Shown: one piece after another, positions 45,662-55,080 of the stretch
How the letters are laid out: every line of letters begins with the position of its first letter
Numbering within the stretch: the stretch's first letter is position 1
Source: Methylomonas rapida
GTDB taxonomy: Bacteria > Pseudomonadota > Gammaproteobacteria > Methylococcales > Methylomonadaceae
Direction: 5' to 3'
Assembly: GCF_024360925.2 (NCBI RefSeq)
Contig: NZ_CP113517.1
Span: 372,001 to 436,000, forward strand
Length of the DNA: 64,000 nt
Position numbers and translations under genes: made by a program
The notes under the pieces: generated by a model
The model's input: only the letters and a program-made list of their open reading frames with translations
The model's database searches: none
What the model was told of the DNA's origin: nothing

Positions 45662-46404
45662 GCGGAGCGGCAATGTATGCTGCGATGCAGGCCGGCAACA
45701 CCGACGACATGGTGTCCCAGCACGCGCCGCTAGTCAAGCGCATTGCCTATCATTTGATGGGGCGTTTGCCCGATACCGTGCAAATCGAGGATTTGATTCA
45801 AGCCGGCATGCTGGGGTTGCTTGAAGCCATCAAACACTATGATGCCGGTCAAGGAGCCAGCTTCGAAACCTATGCCGGCATTCGTATCCGTGGGGCGATG
45901 TTGGATGAATTGCGCCGCGCCGATTGGACGCCGCGTTCCGTGCATAAAAAAGCCCGCATGGTTGCCGAAGCGATTCGAGAGGTCGAAAATCAAGTAGGCC
46001 GCGATGTCAAGGATAGCGAAGTGGCCAGTCACATGGGGATCAGTCTGGAAGAGTATCGGCAGATACTGCAGGATACCCTGTCCTGTAAAACCTTTAGCGT
46101 CGAGGAATTGGTCCAGGGCGAAAGCGGCGTCATCGACGACATCCACGACGAAACGCAGCCTGAAGAGCAATTGATACAACAGCATTTTCAGCGGGCCTTG
46201 GCCAGGGCGGTTTCCGAACTGCCGGAGCGGGAGCGCTTGGTGGTGTCTCTTTACTATGACGAAGAATTGAATTTGCGCGAAATTGGGCAAGTCTTGGGCG
46301 TCAGTGAATCGAGGGTCAGTCAGATTTGCAGCCAGGCCATGCTGCGGCTCCGGGCCAGGCTTGCGGATTGGCTGGAACGGAAAGATAATGACGCAAGACG
46401 CTGA
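45658..46404 (+). CDS. fliA: Flagellar sigma-28 factor FliA
   Basis: 248 residues from a GTG at 45658 overlapping the flhG stop, with GGGAGG seven bases upstream; later ATGs at 45673 and 45685 are alternatives. Regions 2 (PLVKRIAYHLMGRLPDTVQIEDLIQAGMLGL), 3 and 4 (LNLREIGQVLGVSESRVSQICSQA) are intact. Directs late flagellar and chemotaxis gene transcription. Confidence 0.96.
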   Translation: MSGAAMYAAMQAGNTDDMVSQHAPLVKRIAYHLMGRLPDTVQIEDLIQAGMLGLLEAIKHYDAGQGASFETYAGIRIRGAMLDELRRADWTPRSVHKKARMVAEAIREVENQVGRDVKDSEVASHMGISLEEYRQILQDTLSCKTFSVEELVQGESGVIDDIHDETQPEEQLIQQHFQRALARAVSELPERERLVVSLYYDEELNLREIGQVLGVSESRVSQICSQAMLRLRARLADWLERKDNDARR

Positions 46405-46494
46405 TTTGTCATGATTACTCTGATTTTGGTGCAATTTTGCCTGCGGTTGACGCGCTTTTTAATAATGATGAAATAATCTGGGTGGAGATTATCC

Positions 46495-46881
46495 TTGGAT
46501 AAAAACATGAAAATTCTGATTGTTGATGACTTTTCGACAATGCGCAGAATCATAAAAAACCTGTTGAAAGATCTGGGTTTTACCAATACCGTCGAAGCCG
46601 ATGACGGCAAAACCGCGCTGCCGATTTTACAAAAAGGAGGCATCGATTTTCTGATTACCGACTGGAACATGCCGGGCATGACCGGGATCGATTTGCTGAA
46701 AGCCGTGCGCGCCAATCCCGCTCTGGCGAATTTGCCGGTATTGATGGTGACGGCCGAAGCCAAGCGGGAGCAGATCATTCTGGCGGCGCAGGCCGGCGTC
46801 AATGGCTATGTGATCAAGCCCTTTACCGCGGCGACGCTGAAAGAAAAAATCGAGAAAATTTTTGAACGGATCGATGGCTGA
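46495..46881 (+). CDS. cheY: Chemotaxis response regulator CheY
   Basis: 128 residues from a TTG with GGTGGAG upstream; ATG at 46507 would give 124. Single receiver domain: [15 protein letters not shown], phospho-acceptor Asp in [12 protein letters not shown] (D56 from the TTG), Thr in MVTAEAK and Lys in [10 protein letters not shown]. Binds FliM to change rotation. Confidence 0.96.
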   Translation: MDKNMKILIVDDFSTMRRIIKNLLKDLGFTNTVEADDGKTALPILQKGGIDFLITDWNMPGMTGIDLLKAVRANPALANLPVLMVTAEAKREQIILAAQAGVNGYVIKPFTAATLKEKIEKIFERIDG

Positions 46882-46898
46882 GATCGGGAGATTAAACG

Positions 46899-47621
46899 AT
46901 GAGTAAGGATCTTCTGAGCCTGGCAAGAGACTTGGTGGCGGCTTTGGAAAAAGGGGACGAGGCTGTTTCCGATGCATTGCTGGATGAACTGGCCGGCCTG
47001 CGCGAAACCCAGCTATTCAAGGAAATCGGCCGGTTGACCCGTCAATTGCACGACACCATGGTCAGCTTCAGCGTCGACGCCAGGATTGCCGCGATGACCG
47101 AGCACGACATTCCCGATGCGAAGGAGCGTTTGCATTACGTCATCGCCATGACGGAGCAAGCGGCCGATCAGACACTGACAGCGGTGGAAAACCTGTTGCC
47201 GATTTCGCAAACCTTGAATGATCAGGTCGAGCAATTATCCGCCAAATGGGGACGTTTTCTGGACAGGGAAATGCCGCTGGCCGAATTCAAAGCCATGACG
47301 GCGGAAATCACCGAACATTTCAAGCAGTCCCAGGGCGGCTTGGCCCAAGTACAAGCCGGATTGAACGAGATTTTGATGGCCCAGGGATTCCAGGACATTA
47401 CCGGCCAGATCATCCGGCGCGTCATCGAACTGGTGCAGGAGCTGGAAATCAGCATGGTCAAGCTGATCAGTATCTCCGGGCGCAAAGTCGCCTTGGGCGA
47501 AACGGATCAAACCCATCCTGAATTGCCGGGGCCTGTCGTTCCCGGCGTGGACGATAGGGGGGGGGATGTGGCTACCAGTCAAGTCGATGTCGACGACCTG
47601 CTGTCCAGTTTGGGTTTCTGA
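46899..47621 (+). CDS. cheZ: CheY phosphatase CheZ
   Basis: 240 residues, mainly helical. The catalytic helix holds ILMAQGFQDITGQIIRRVIELV, with the conserved Gln/Asp pair in QDITGQ that dephosphorylates CheY-P. The C-terminus VDVDDLLSSLGF is the CheY-binding tail. It also carries an unusual run of nine G's at 47559-47567. Confidence 0.95.
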   Translation: MSKDLLSLARDLVAALEKGDEAVSDALLDELAGLRETQLFKEIGRLTRQLHDTMVSFSVDARIAAMTEHDIPDAKERLHYVIAMTEQAADQTLTAVENLLPISQTLNDQVEQLSAKWGRFLDREMPLAEFKAMTAEITEHFKQSQGGLAQVQAGLNEILMAQGFQDITGQIIRRVIELVQELEISMVKLISISGRKVALGETDQTHPELPGPVVPGVDDRGGDVATSQVDVDDLLSSLGF

Positions 47622-47631
47622 GGAATAGGCC

Positions 47632-49866
47632 ATGGCGATTGATCTGGGCGACGAAATTCTGCAGGACTTTCTGGTCGAGGCCGGCGAAATATTGGAGCAG
47701 TTGAGCGAACAGTTGGTCGAGCTGGAGCAGTCGCCGCAAGACTATGATTTGCTCAACGCCATTTTTCGCGGGTTTCATACCGTCAAAGGTGGTGCGGGAT
47801 TTTTAGCCATCGATGCCTTGGTGGAAATCTGCCATAACGCGGAAGACGTATTCAACGTGCTGCGGCAAGGCGATCGCCACGTTACGGCGGATTTGATGGA
47901 TGTCATCCTGCAGGTGCTGGATGTCGTCAACGAAATGTTTGCGCACGTGCGCGCCGGAGAGACACCGCAAGCCGCGCCCGCCGATCTGTTGACCCGACTA
48001 AGAGCCTATGCCAGCGCGGAAGCCGCCGATACCGAGCCCGTCTCGCCACTACCTGCGCAAATTGAAGAACGGCGCGCCGAAATGCTGTCGCCTCAAGATT
48101 TGGTGGCGCAAGAGTTCGATGCCATGCTGGATGATCACTCGCTACAGGCCGGAGAGGAGCCGGTTTTCGGTGATGACGAAATCACCGAGCAGGAATTCGA
48201 AGACCTGCTGGATGCGTTGCACGGCAAGGGCGGTTCGCCGACGCCCAAGCAATCCGGCGCGCCGGCGGCCGATGACGAGCTGATCACCGAGGACGAGTTT
48301 GAGCAGTTGCTCGACGAACTGCATGGCAAAGGCAAATTCAAAGCACCGGTGACGCCGGCGACCGAGGCTACTGATTCCGGCGACATCACCGAAGAAGAAT
48401 TCGAAGCGCTTTTGGATCAGTTGCACGGCAAGGGCAAATTCGACGGCAGTATCGCGCAAAAAGCAGTGACGCCGCCGGCGGCACCCGCAACCGAGGCAAA
48501 GCCGGAAGCGGTGGAACCATCCAGGCAAGAAGCCGAGGCGGAGCGGTTGAAACCGGAACCCGCGGCCGCGAAATCCCCGCCAGTTCCCGCCCCGCAAGCC
48601 AGGGAAGAGATTCGCGAGGAAGCGGACAAAAGCGTAAGCAAAATCGCCATGCCCGACAATTCGGCGGACAAAGCCAAAGCGCCTTCGGCGCAGGCCGATA
48701 CCACCGTCAGGGTCGATACCCAGGTGCTCGACGACATCATGAATATGGTGGGCGAACTGGTCTTGGTGCGTAACCGGTTTCAGACCCTGAAAGCGAATCT
48801 GGAAGGCGGCGAACAGCTGGCCAAGGCCATATCCAACCTGGATGTCGTTACCGCCGATCTGCAATTGGCGGTCATGAAGACGCGAATGCAGCCGATCAAA
48901 AAAGTCTTTGGCCGTTTTCCGAGAGTCGTGCGCGATCTGGCCAGAAACCTAAAAAAGGAAATTCGCCTGGAATTGATAGGCGAAGAAACCGATTTGGATA
49001 AAAATCTGGTGGAAGCCTTGGCCGACCCCCTGGTGCATCTAGTCAGAAACGCTGTGGATCATGGTATCGAGATGCCTGATGAGCGCGTGGCCAAAGGCAA
49101 GCCGCGCGAGGGCGTCGTCATCCTGAAAGCTTCTCAGGAGGGCGATCATATCCAGTTGTCGATCCAAGACGATGGCAAAGGCATGAATCCTGATGTACTG
49201 CGGGCCAAGGTGGTGGAAAAGGGCTTGATGGATGAAGAGACCGCCGCCAGACTGGATGACAAGGAATGCTACAATCTGATCTTCTTGCCGGGATTTTCCA
49301 CTAAAACTGAAATATCCGACGTATCCGGCCGCGGCGTCGGCATGGACGTGGTCAAGACCCGCATCGCGCAAATGAATGGCGTGGTGGAGGTCGATTCGGT
49401 CGAAGGCAAGGGCAGCAACATCATCATCAAAGTGCCGTTGACCCTGGCGATCATGCCAACCTTGATGGTCAAGTTGGCCGGTCAGGCTTTTGCGCTGCCG
49501 TTGGCCAGTGTACTGGAAATCCTGGATCTCGATCTCACCAAAACCAACAAAGTCGACAATCAATTGGTGGTCATGGTCAGGAACAAGGCCTTACCACTAT
49601 TCTATTTGAGCGAGTGGCTGGTCAAGGAACCCAGTTACACGCCTAACAAGCAAAGCACGAGCAGTCACGTGGTGGTTGTGAATGCCGGCGGCAGGCAAGT
49701 CGGATTTGTCGTGGATCAGTTGATTGGCCAGGAAGAGGTCGTCATCAAGGCCTTGGGCGCCAAATTGCATGGTCTGGAAGGTTTGGCGGGGGCGACTATC
49801 ACCGGTGACGGTAAAATAGCTCTGATTTTGGATGTGCCTGGGTTAATGAAAAAGTATGCCGGCTAA
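47632..49866 (+). CDS. cheA: Chemotaxis histidine kinase CheA
   Basis: 744 residues. P1 Hpt with phospho-acceptor H49 (FRGFHTVKGGAGFL); a long linker (about 150-350) with three repeats of ITE(Q/D/E)EFExLLDxLHGKG near 184, 217 and 251; P3 dimerisation VDTQVLDDIMNMVGELVLVRNR; P4 ATPase LVHLVRNAVDHGIE and SGRGVGMDVVK; P5 CheW-like. The canonical P2 domain is not obvious, and the repeats may replace it in docking CheY or others. Confidence 0.96.
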   Translation: MAIDLGDEILQDFLVEAGEILEQLSEQLVELEQSPQDYDLLNAIFRGFHTVKGGAGFLAIDALVEICHNAEDVFNVLRQGDRHVTADLMDVILQVLDVVNEMFAHVRAGETPQAAPADLLTRLRAYASAEAADTEPVSPLPAQIEERRAEMLSPQDLVAQEFDAMLDDHSLQAGEEPVFGDDEITEQEFEDLLDALHGKGGSPTPKQSGAPAADDELITEDEFEQLLDELHGKGKFKAPVTPATEATDSGDITEEEFEALLDQLHGKGKFDGSIAQKAVTPPAAPATEAKPEAVEPSRQEAEAERLKPEPAAAKSPPVPAPQAREEIREEADKSVSKIAMPDNSADKAKAPSAQADTTVRVDTQVLDDIMNMVGELVLVRNRFQTLKANLEGGEQLAKAISNLDVVTADLQLAVMKTRMQPIKKVFGRFPRVVRDLARNLKKEIRLELIGEETDLDKNLVEALADPLVHLVRNAVDHGIEMPDERVAKGKPREGVVILKASQEGDHIQLSIQDDGKGMNPDVLRAKVVEKGLMDEETAARLDDKECYNLIFLPGFSTKTEISDVSGRGVGMDVVKTRIAQMNGVVEVDSVEGKGSNIIIKVPLTLAIMPTLMVKLAGQAFALPLASVLEILDLDLTKTNKVDNQLVVMVRNKALPLFYLSEWLVKEPSYTPNKQSTSSHVVVVNAGGRQVGFVVDQLIGQEEVVIKALGAKLHGLEGLAGATITGDGKIALILDVPGLMKKYAG

Positions 49867-49976
49867 CGCATGCCGCCTTTATGCGGAGCGAAGATTCATG
49901 GCGTTTGCCGACCAGCGCGCATTAATGGCAACTGGCGAATGCTTGCGGCCGACGCATTGACTTAAATAGTGAAGCG

Positions 49977-50723
49977 ATGGATATTTTAAGCATCATCGGA
50001 GTTCTGGTCGGCTTTTCCTCCATCATCGGCGGCAACTTGATGGCGGGCGGTGAGTTTGATTCCCTGGTCAATTTGCATGCCTTTGTCATCGTCGTGGGCG
50101 GTACATTGGGCGCGACCTTGCTGCAATTTCCATTAAAAGTATTTTGGCGAGGATTGACCATTTTTGTCTGGATTTTCGTGCCCGAAAAGCTTTTATTGCA
50201 AAAGCAAATCGACAAGATCGTGCGCTGGAGCACGATAGCCAGAAAGGAGGGTTTGTTGGGCTTGGAGACGATCATCGACGGTGAAAAGGACGGATTTGCC
50301 AAGAAAGGCTTGCAGCTTTTAGTGGATGGCAATGAACCCGAAGTGATACGCGATTGCATGGAGGTCGAGCTGGCCACCAAGGAACATCTGGACATGCAGG
50401 CGGCAAGAGTATTCGATGCCATGGGCGGGTATTCGCCAACGATAGGCATTATCGGTGCGGTGATCGGTCTGATTCATGTGATGCAAAACCTGGCCAAGCC
50501 GGAATTGCTGGGCGCGGGCATTGCCACCGCCTTTGTCGCAACCATATATGGGGTCGGGCTGGCAAACCTGTTCTTTATTCCTGTCGCGAACAAATTGAAG
50601 GCGCATATTTTCCGCGCATCGCAAGCCAAGGAAATGATCATCGAAGGCATTTCCTCGATTGCGGAGGGTGAAAATCCTCGCAATATTGAATTAAAGTTGT
50701 CCGGCTTTCTGGTCGAGACCTAG
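49977..50723 (+). CDS. motC: Flagellar stator protein MotC (MotA family)
   Basis: 248 residues, four membrane helices and a cytoplasmic loop with the family signature ARVFDAMGGYSPTIGIIGAVIGLIHVM and AFVATIYGVGLANLFFIPVANKLK. Pairs with MotD as a stator. Follows cheA after 110 bases that show no cheB or remnant of it. Confidence 0.93.
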   Translation: MDILSIIGVLVGFSSIIGGNLMAGGEFDSLVNLHAFVIVVGGTLGATLLQFPLKVFWRGLTIFVWIFVPEKLLLQKQIDKIVRWSTIARKEGLLGLETIIDGEKDGFAKKGLQLLVDGNEPEVIRDCMEVELATKEHLDMQAARVFDAMGGYSPTIGIIGAVIGLIHVMQNLAKPELLGAGIATAFVATIYGVGLANLFFIPVANKLKAHIFRASQAKEMIIEGISSIAEGENPRNIELKLSGFLVET

Positions 50724-50734
50724 GACGCTCAGCC

Positions 50735-51601
50735 ATGACCAGGCGCAGGAGAAGATTCGTCGAGGAAAGTCAGCATCAAGATCGCTGGATGGTGTCGTTT
50801 GCCGACTTCATTACCTTGTTGTTTGCGTTTTTTGTCGTGATGTATTCAATCTCGTCGGTCAACAAGGGCAAGTACGAGACTTTTTCCGAATCCCTGGATA
50901 AGGCCTTGTTTCACAGCGAAAAAGTCATCAAAGAGGTTCAACCGATTCAAGTGGGCACGATTCCGACCCAAATTCAACCGATTGAATTGCCCAACTTGAT
51001 TACCGTGTCGGAAGAAGAGCATCAACTGAGTGAAGAAATCATGGAAGAAAAACGCCGTTTGAACGAAGTTTCCGATGAGTTTCAGCGGGCGTTGCAGCCT
51101 TTCGTCGAGAGCCAGCTGGTGGGAATCAACAAGCATGACTTTTGGGTGGAGCTGCAAATGAACAGCGAACTATTGTTTGCCAGCGGTAAGGCCGAGTTGT
51201 CGCCCAAGGCCATGCCGGTGCTGGAAAAAGTGGCGGAAGTCGTGCGTGATGTGCCCAATGTGATCAATGTCGAGGGCTACACGGATAATGTGCCGATCTC
51301 AACCGGCATTTATCCCTCCAATTGGGATTTATCTTCGGCACGGGCCACCAGTGTGGTGAAGGAATTGATCAAAAACAACATCCCGCCAGAGCGCCTGTCG
51401 GCCGTGGGTTATGGCGAGTATCACGCGGTGGGCGATAACGCGACCGAGGAAGGGCGCTTCAAGAATCGCCGCGTCGTGTTGGTGTTGATGTCGCAGGCTT
51501 TCGCCCGTTATGGCATGAGCGACAAGGAGCGCGCCCGGGTTTTGAAGTTGGCGCCGCAAGAGGATGTGTCGAAACCTGTCGAAAAGGCGCCGGCGCTATG
51601 A
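50735..51601 (+). CDS. motD: Flagellar stator protein MotD (MotB family)
   Basis: 288 residues: basic start, a membrane helix with the proton-path Asp (SFADFITLLFAFFVVMYSISSVNKGKY), a charged linker, and an OmpA-like peptidoglycan-binding domain (VEGYTDNVPIST, NWDLSSARATSVV, GRFKNRRVVLVL). The N-terminus matches Pseudomonas MotD. The stop overlaps the next start. Confidence 0.94.
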   Translation: MTRRRRRFVEESQHQDRWMVSFADFITLLFAFFVVMYSISSVNKGKYETFSESLDKALFHSEKVIKEVQPIQVGTIPTQIQPIELPNLITVSEEEHQLSEEIMEEKRRLNEVSDEFQRALQPFVESQLVGINKHDFWVELQMNSELLFASGKAELSPKAMPVLEKVAEVVRDVPNVINVEGYTDNVPISTGIYPSNWDLSSARATSVVKELIKNNIPPERLSAVGYGEYHAVGDNATEEGRFKNRRVVLVLMSQAFARYGMSDKERARVLKLAPQEDVSKPVEKAPAL

Positions 51602-52404
51602 TGAAAATATGGGCGGTTTCCAATCAAAAGGGCGGGGTGGGTAAAACCACGTCCGTGGTGACCTTGGGAGGGCTTTTGTCTTCGTGGGGCTTTAGAACCT
51701 TGCTGGTCGATTTGGACCCGCACGGGTCGTTGACCAGTTATTTCAAGATGAATCCCGACCAGATCGAGTTCAGCGTCTATGACCTGTTCCGTGACGCCAG
51801 CGAGAGAAAGAAAAACGTCAATCCCGAAAATTATGTGGTCAAGACCGAGTTTGATGGCTTGAGCGTACTCCCCGCCGCCACAGCGATTGCCACTTTGGAT
51901 AGGCAGGTGGCGCAAATGGGTGGAATGGGCTTGGTGATTGCAAGCGCCCTGGCCAAGTTAAAGGATGATTACGATTATGCCATCATCGACAGTCCGCCCA
52001 TGTTGGGGGTGTTGATGATCAATGCCTTGGCGGCTTGTGACCATTTGATCATTCCTGTGTTGGCGGAATTTTTGGCTTTGAAAGGCCTGGATAGAATGGT
52101 GCATACGATCAATATGGTGTTTCATTCCCGGAAGACGCCACCCAGATTCACTATCGTTCCAACCATGTATGACAAACGAACCAAGGCTGCGCGCGAAAGT
52201 TTGGCGGCCTTGCTGCAACAGTATCCCGACAATGTCTGGAATTCAGTGATACCGGTCGATACCAAGGTGCGCGACGCCAGCCGGGTGGGGGCGCCATTAT
52301 CGTTATTCGATCCGAATGCCAAGGCCGTAGAGGCTTATTCCGAATTATTGGAACTATTATTGCTGGATAAAGCCGGTGACAAATCTTTGGCGAATCGAGC
52401 ATGA
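51601..52404 (+). CDS. parC: ParA-family ATPase of the chemotaxis array (ParC)
   Basis: 267 residues from ATG at 51601 (MKIWAVSNQKGGVGKTT); an adjacent ATG at 51598 adds one Met. Walker A is intact, with VDLDPHGSLTSYF and IIDSPPMLGVLMINAL. By position and sequence this is ParC, which with ParP places chemotaxis arrays at the flagellar pole in vibrios and pseudomonads. Not a chromosome-partition ParA. Confidence 0.9.
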   Translation: MKIWAVSNQKGGVGKTTSVVTLGGLLSSWGFRTLLVDLDPHGSLTSYFKMNPDQIEFSVYDLFRDASERKKNVNPENYVVKTEFDGLSVLPAATAIATLDRQVAQMGGMGLVIASALAKLKDDYDYAIIDSPPMLGVLMINALAACDHLIIPVLAEFLALKGLDRMVHTINMVFHSRKTPPRFTIVPTMYDKRTKAARESLAALLQQYPDNVWNSVIPVDTKVRDASRVGAPLSLFDPNAKAVEAYSELLELLLLDKAGDKSLANRA

Positions 52405-53117
52405 CACAAGTCCAACCCAAACAACCTATCGTTCACCAGCAGCTGGCGCTGGACACTTATTTGAGCACACTGCTGGATGCTGTGCCTGACGCGGAAGAGA
52501 GTCTGTCTGTCACGCTAGAGAAACAACGCGGCAGAGTTGTAGACGCCGCCGAGTCTTTGCCGGAATCTCGACCCCAATCACACGCCGTCATCGTCGAGCC
52601 TGCGCTCGAGCCAAGGCTCAATGCTCTCGTGGCACTGGAAACTCCGGCTAAATTGCACCCACTTTCAGTGATGCCCGAGTGGGCGCAATACGAGTTTCAA
52701 GCCCTGTTTTTCAAGGTTGAGCATTTGATCTTGGCGACGCCTCTGACGGAACTTTCGCGGACAATCAAAATCGAGCGCAAGCCCGGCAAAATCCCGGGGC
52801 AGCCGTCCTGGTTCATGGGCTTGCTGGATGAAGCCGATAGTCGCATCGGCGTGCTGGATACGGGGCAGCTGATTTTTGGCAAGAGCCGCGGCAGTCAGCG
52901 AGACTTGGAGGCCAAGCCGTTCAAGAGTATTTTGATTACCCGGGACAAACGCTGGGGTTTGGCCTGTGACGAAATTTTATCGATAGGCCGCCTGAAGCCG
53001 GAAAAAGTCAGATGGCGAACTTCCAGGCAAAAACGGCCTTGGCTGATCGGCACCGTCATCGAAGAACTGACGGCAATTATCGATTTGCAGGAATTGGTAC
53101 CGCATCGAAAAAGATAA
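52401..53117 (+). CDS. parP: CheW-like array adaptor ParP
   Basis: 238 residues with an N-terminal disordered Pro/Glu-rich linker (about 1-85) and a C-terminal CheW/AIF domain (about 95-238: WFMGLLDEADSRIGVLDTGQLIFG, ...IIDLQELV). Overlaps parC by four bases. ParP couples ParC to CheA and receptors. Confidence 0.87.
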   Translation: MTQVQPKQPIVHQQLALDTYLSTLLDAVPDAEESLSVTLEKQRGRVVDAAESLPESRPQSHAVIVEPALEPRLNALVALETPAKLHPLSVMPEWAQYEFQALFFKVEHLILATPLTELSRTIKIERKPGKIPGQPSWFMGLLDEADSRIGVLDTGQLIFGKSRGSQRDLEAKPFKSILITRDKRWGLACDEILSIGRLKPEKVRWRTSRQKRPWLIGTVIEELTAIIDLQELVPHRKR

Positions 53118-53142
53118 ACTTAACTTATTTGGATGAAATGAC

Positions 53143-53616
53143 ATGAGCGAAGACAAAAAACAAAGCGATCCCATCATGCAATGGGTGACTTTTTGCCTGG
53201 GCGAGGAAAAATACGGTATCAATGTGATGCAGGTGCAGGAAGTCTTGCGCATCAGCGAAATAGCACCAGTGCCCGGCGCGCCGTCTTATGTATTGGGTAT
53301 CATCAATTTGCGCGGCAATGTCGTGACGGTGATCGATACCCGCAATCGTTTTGGCTTGCCGTCGAAAGAGCCGGACGATGCCTCGCGCATCGTGATCATC
53401 GAAACGGACCGGCACATCATCGGTATTTTGGTTGACAGTGTCGCCGAAGTCGTGGAAATGCGCGCGTCCGAAATCGAAACGGCGCCCAATGTAGGCAACG
53501 AAGAAAGCTCGAAATATATCCAGGGCGTGACCAGTCGCGACAACAAATTGTTGATTCTGGTGGACTTGAATAAATTTCTCAGTGAAGATGAAAAAGCCGA
53601 GCTGGACATGTTTTGA
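53143..53616 (+). CDS. cheW: Chemotaxis coupling protein CheW
   Basis: 157 residues, standard CheW: WVTFCLGEEKYGINVMQVQEVLRISEIAPVPGAPSYVLGIINLRGNVVTVIDTR and the C-terminal ILVDLNKFLS. Bridges receptors and CheA P5. Confidence 0.97.
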   Translation: MSEDKKQSDPIMQWVTFCLGEEKYGINVMQVQEVLRISEIAPVPGAPSYVLGIINLRGNVVTVIDTRNRFGLPSKEPDDASRIVIIETDRHIIGILVDSVAEVVEMRASEIETAPNVGNEESSKYIQGVTSRDNKLLILVDLNKFLSEDEKAELDMF

Positions 53617-53640
53617 AACATTCAGATGCCAGGAGGATTT

Positions 53641-53814
53641 GTGTCAGAAATAATGCCCATACCGCCCAGTCCTCCTTTGCCGGGCGTGCAAAAAATCGAA
53701 ACGGATAAACAGCGTAAAAAACCTACGGCTAAACGGCAATCAAAAGAGGATGCTTCGCTAAATCGACAAGCGCCTAACGATCAACCAGCCCAGCACATTG
53801 ATGAAATTGTCTGA
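53641..53814 (+). CDS. Small Pro/Lys-rich protein, unknown
   Basis: 57 residues from a GTG with AGGAGG five bases upstream (53631-53636). Opens MSEIMPIPPSPPLPGVQKIE, then is Lys/Gln/Asp-rich and probably unstructured. The good ribosome site, tight placement after cheW and one-base overlap with the next gene argue it is real. No family recognised. Confidence 0.6.
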   Translation: MSEIMPIPPSPPLPGVQKIETDKQRKKPTAKRQSKEDASLNRQAPNDQPAQHIDEIV

Positions 53815-54248
53815 TGAATGAGGTCTTCTTGCTTGTCACCGTAAGCGCTTTCGCCTCACTGTTGATGGTGGGCGCCATCATCTTGCATCGCTTATGGCGC
53901 CAGCATAGCAAGCTGAAGCAAGAGGTAGAGCACCTGACCTTGCAGTTGCAAGGGGGGCTAAAGGATGTGGCGGGTTTGTGTTCAGCCGCTGTCGCCGTCG
54001 ATCGCCGCTTGGCCGCCAATGAAAATGGTGTGAGCAGCTTGCTGAATGCTTTAAATCGCCAGCCGCCGGAAGCCGCTCAGCCGCCTGTGTTTGAGGAAGC
54101 CGTTCAGGAAAATGCCTCGCAAGGTTACGAACATGCGATCCAACAAATTCGTGATGGCGCCAATGTTGATGATCTGGTCAAGCATTGCGGACTCACCCGT
54201 GATGAAGCCATGTTATTGATGCGCCTGCATGGCAAGCCGCGGCGATGA
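53814..54248 (+). CDS. DUF2802 membrane protein of the chemotaxis cluster
   Basis: 144 residues: one N-terminal membrane helix (about 5-27), a coiled coil, a Pro/Glu linker and a C-terminal DUF2802 helix-turn-helix-like end (AIQQIRDGANVDDLVKHCGLTRDEAMLLMRLHG). Found after cheW in Pseudomonas flagellar clusters; function unknown. Last gene of the run, converging on a glycosyltransferase gene only 13 bases away. Confidence 0.85.
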   Translation: MNEVFLLVTVSAFASLLMVGAIILHRLWRQHSKLKQEVEHLTLQLQGGLKDVAGLCSAAVAVDRRLAANENGVSSLLNALNRQPPEAAQPPVFEEAVQENASQGYEHAIQQIRDGANVDDLVKHCGLTRDEAMLLMRLHGKPRR

Positions 54249-54261
54249 GTAACAAGTCTTG

Positions 54262-55080
54262 TCAAAGATATTGGTCCACGCCTAACTGGGCGCGCGTCAG
54301 GCTCTTATCGTTCACTCGCGCCAATAAACGCTGATAATTGACATCGTGCTGGCTTCGGTCGTTCTGTCGATGCCACAGATGCAACACCGGTATCGCAAAG
54401 CGGCCTTCCTTGCGTTTGATATTTTGATGGATCAGGCGTATGGCGAGATCGGAATCTTCGTAGCCCCAGCCTTCAAAACATTCATCGAAGCCATTGACGG
54501 CGATGAAATCGGTTTTCCATACAGCCAAATTGCAGGTCATGGCTTTTTGCCAACCTTGCGGATTTCGATAGCGCCAATGATGCCATGGCAGATACAGCAA
54601 GGGCAGCAAGCGGTTGATGTCGCGCTTGAGCCAGTTGACCAAAAAGAAAAAGATGCTTTGTTGATGCAGCTGGATTTTTTCTTGGATTACCTGGTTAGTC
54701 AAGACTCGGTTCAATAATAGCCGATTGCCCGGCACGAAATAACCAGGTTCCGCTAGCAGCCGATGTCGGGCGATGAAGTTTGGGAGCATCACGCAGTCAC
54801 CGTCTACAAACAGCAGGTATGTGCCACGGGCTGCGGCGACCGCCTTGTTCCGAATGCCGCCAGCCCTGAACCCCCTATCCTCATGATACACATGGCTTAT
54901 GGGGATTGGGCTGTTTTTCATCATGCGCTTGACTAATTCCTGGGTCGCTGCCGTGGAACCATCATCGGCCACGATGATTTCAAAATCATCGTCGCGTTGC
55001 GCCAGCAAACTCTGGAGGCAAGCTTCGAGGGCTTCTGGCCAATTATACGTGGTGACGACTACCGAGATGGCGGCATTCAT
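54262..55080 (-). CDS. GT2-family glycosyltransferase
   Basis: 272 residues. GT-A fold: VVVTTYNWPEALEACLQSLLAQRDDDFEIIVADDGS, the DxD-type VDGDCVMLPNF, and the acceptor-side FDECFEGWGYEDSDLAIRL found in galactosyltransferase-like members. Overlaps its upstream neighbour by four bases. Likely adds a sugar to LPS core or O-antigen; the specificity is not readable. Confidence 0.88.
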   Translation of the reverse strand: MNAAISVVVTTYNWPEALEACLQSLLAQRDDDFEIIVADDGSTAATQELVKRMMKNSPIPISHVYHEDRGFRAGGIRNKAVAAARGTYLLFVDGDCVMLPNFIARHRLLAEPGYFVPGNRLLLNRVLTNQVIQEKIQLHQQSIFFFLVNWLKRDINRLLPLLYLPWHHWRYRNPQGWQKAMTCNLAVWKTDFIAVNGFDECFEGWGYEDSDLAIRLIHQNIKRKEGRFAIPVLHLWHRQNDRSQHDVNYQRLLARVNDKSLTRAQLGVDQYL

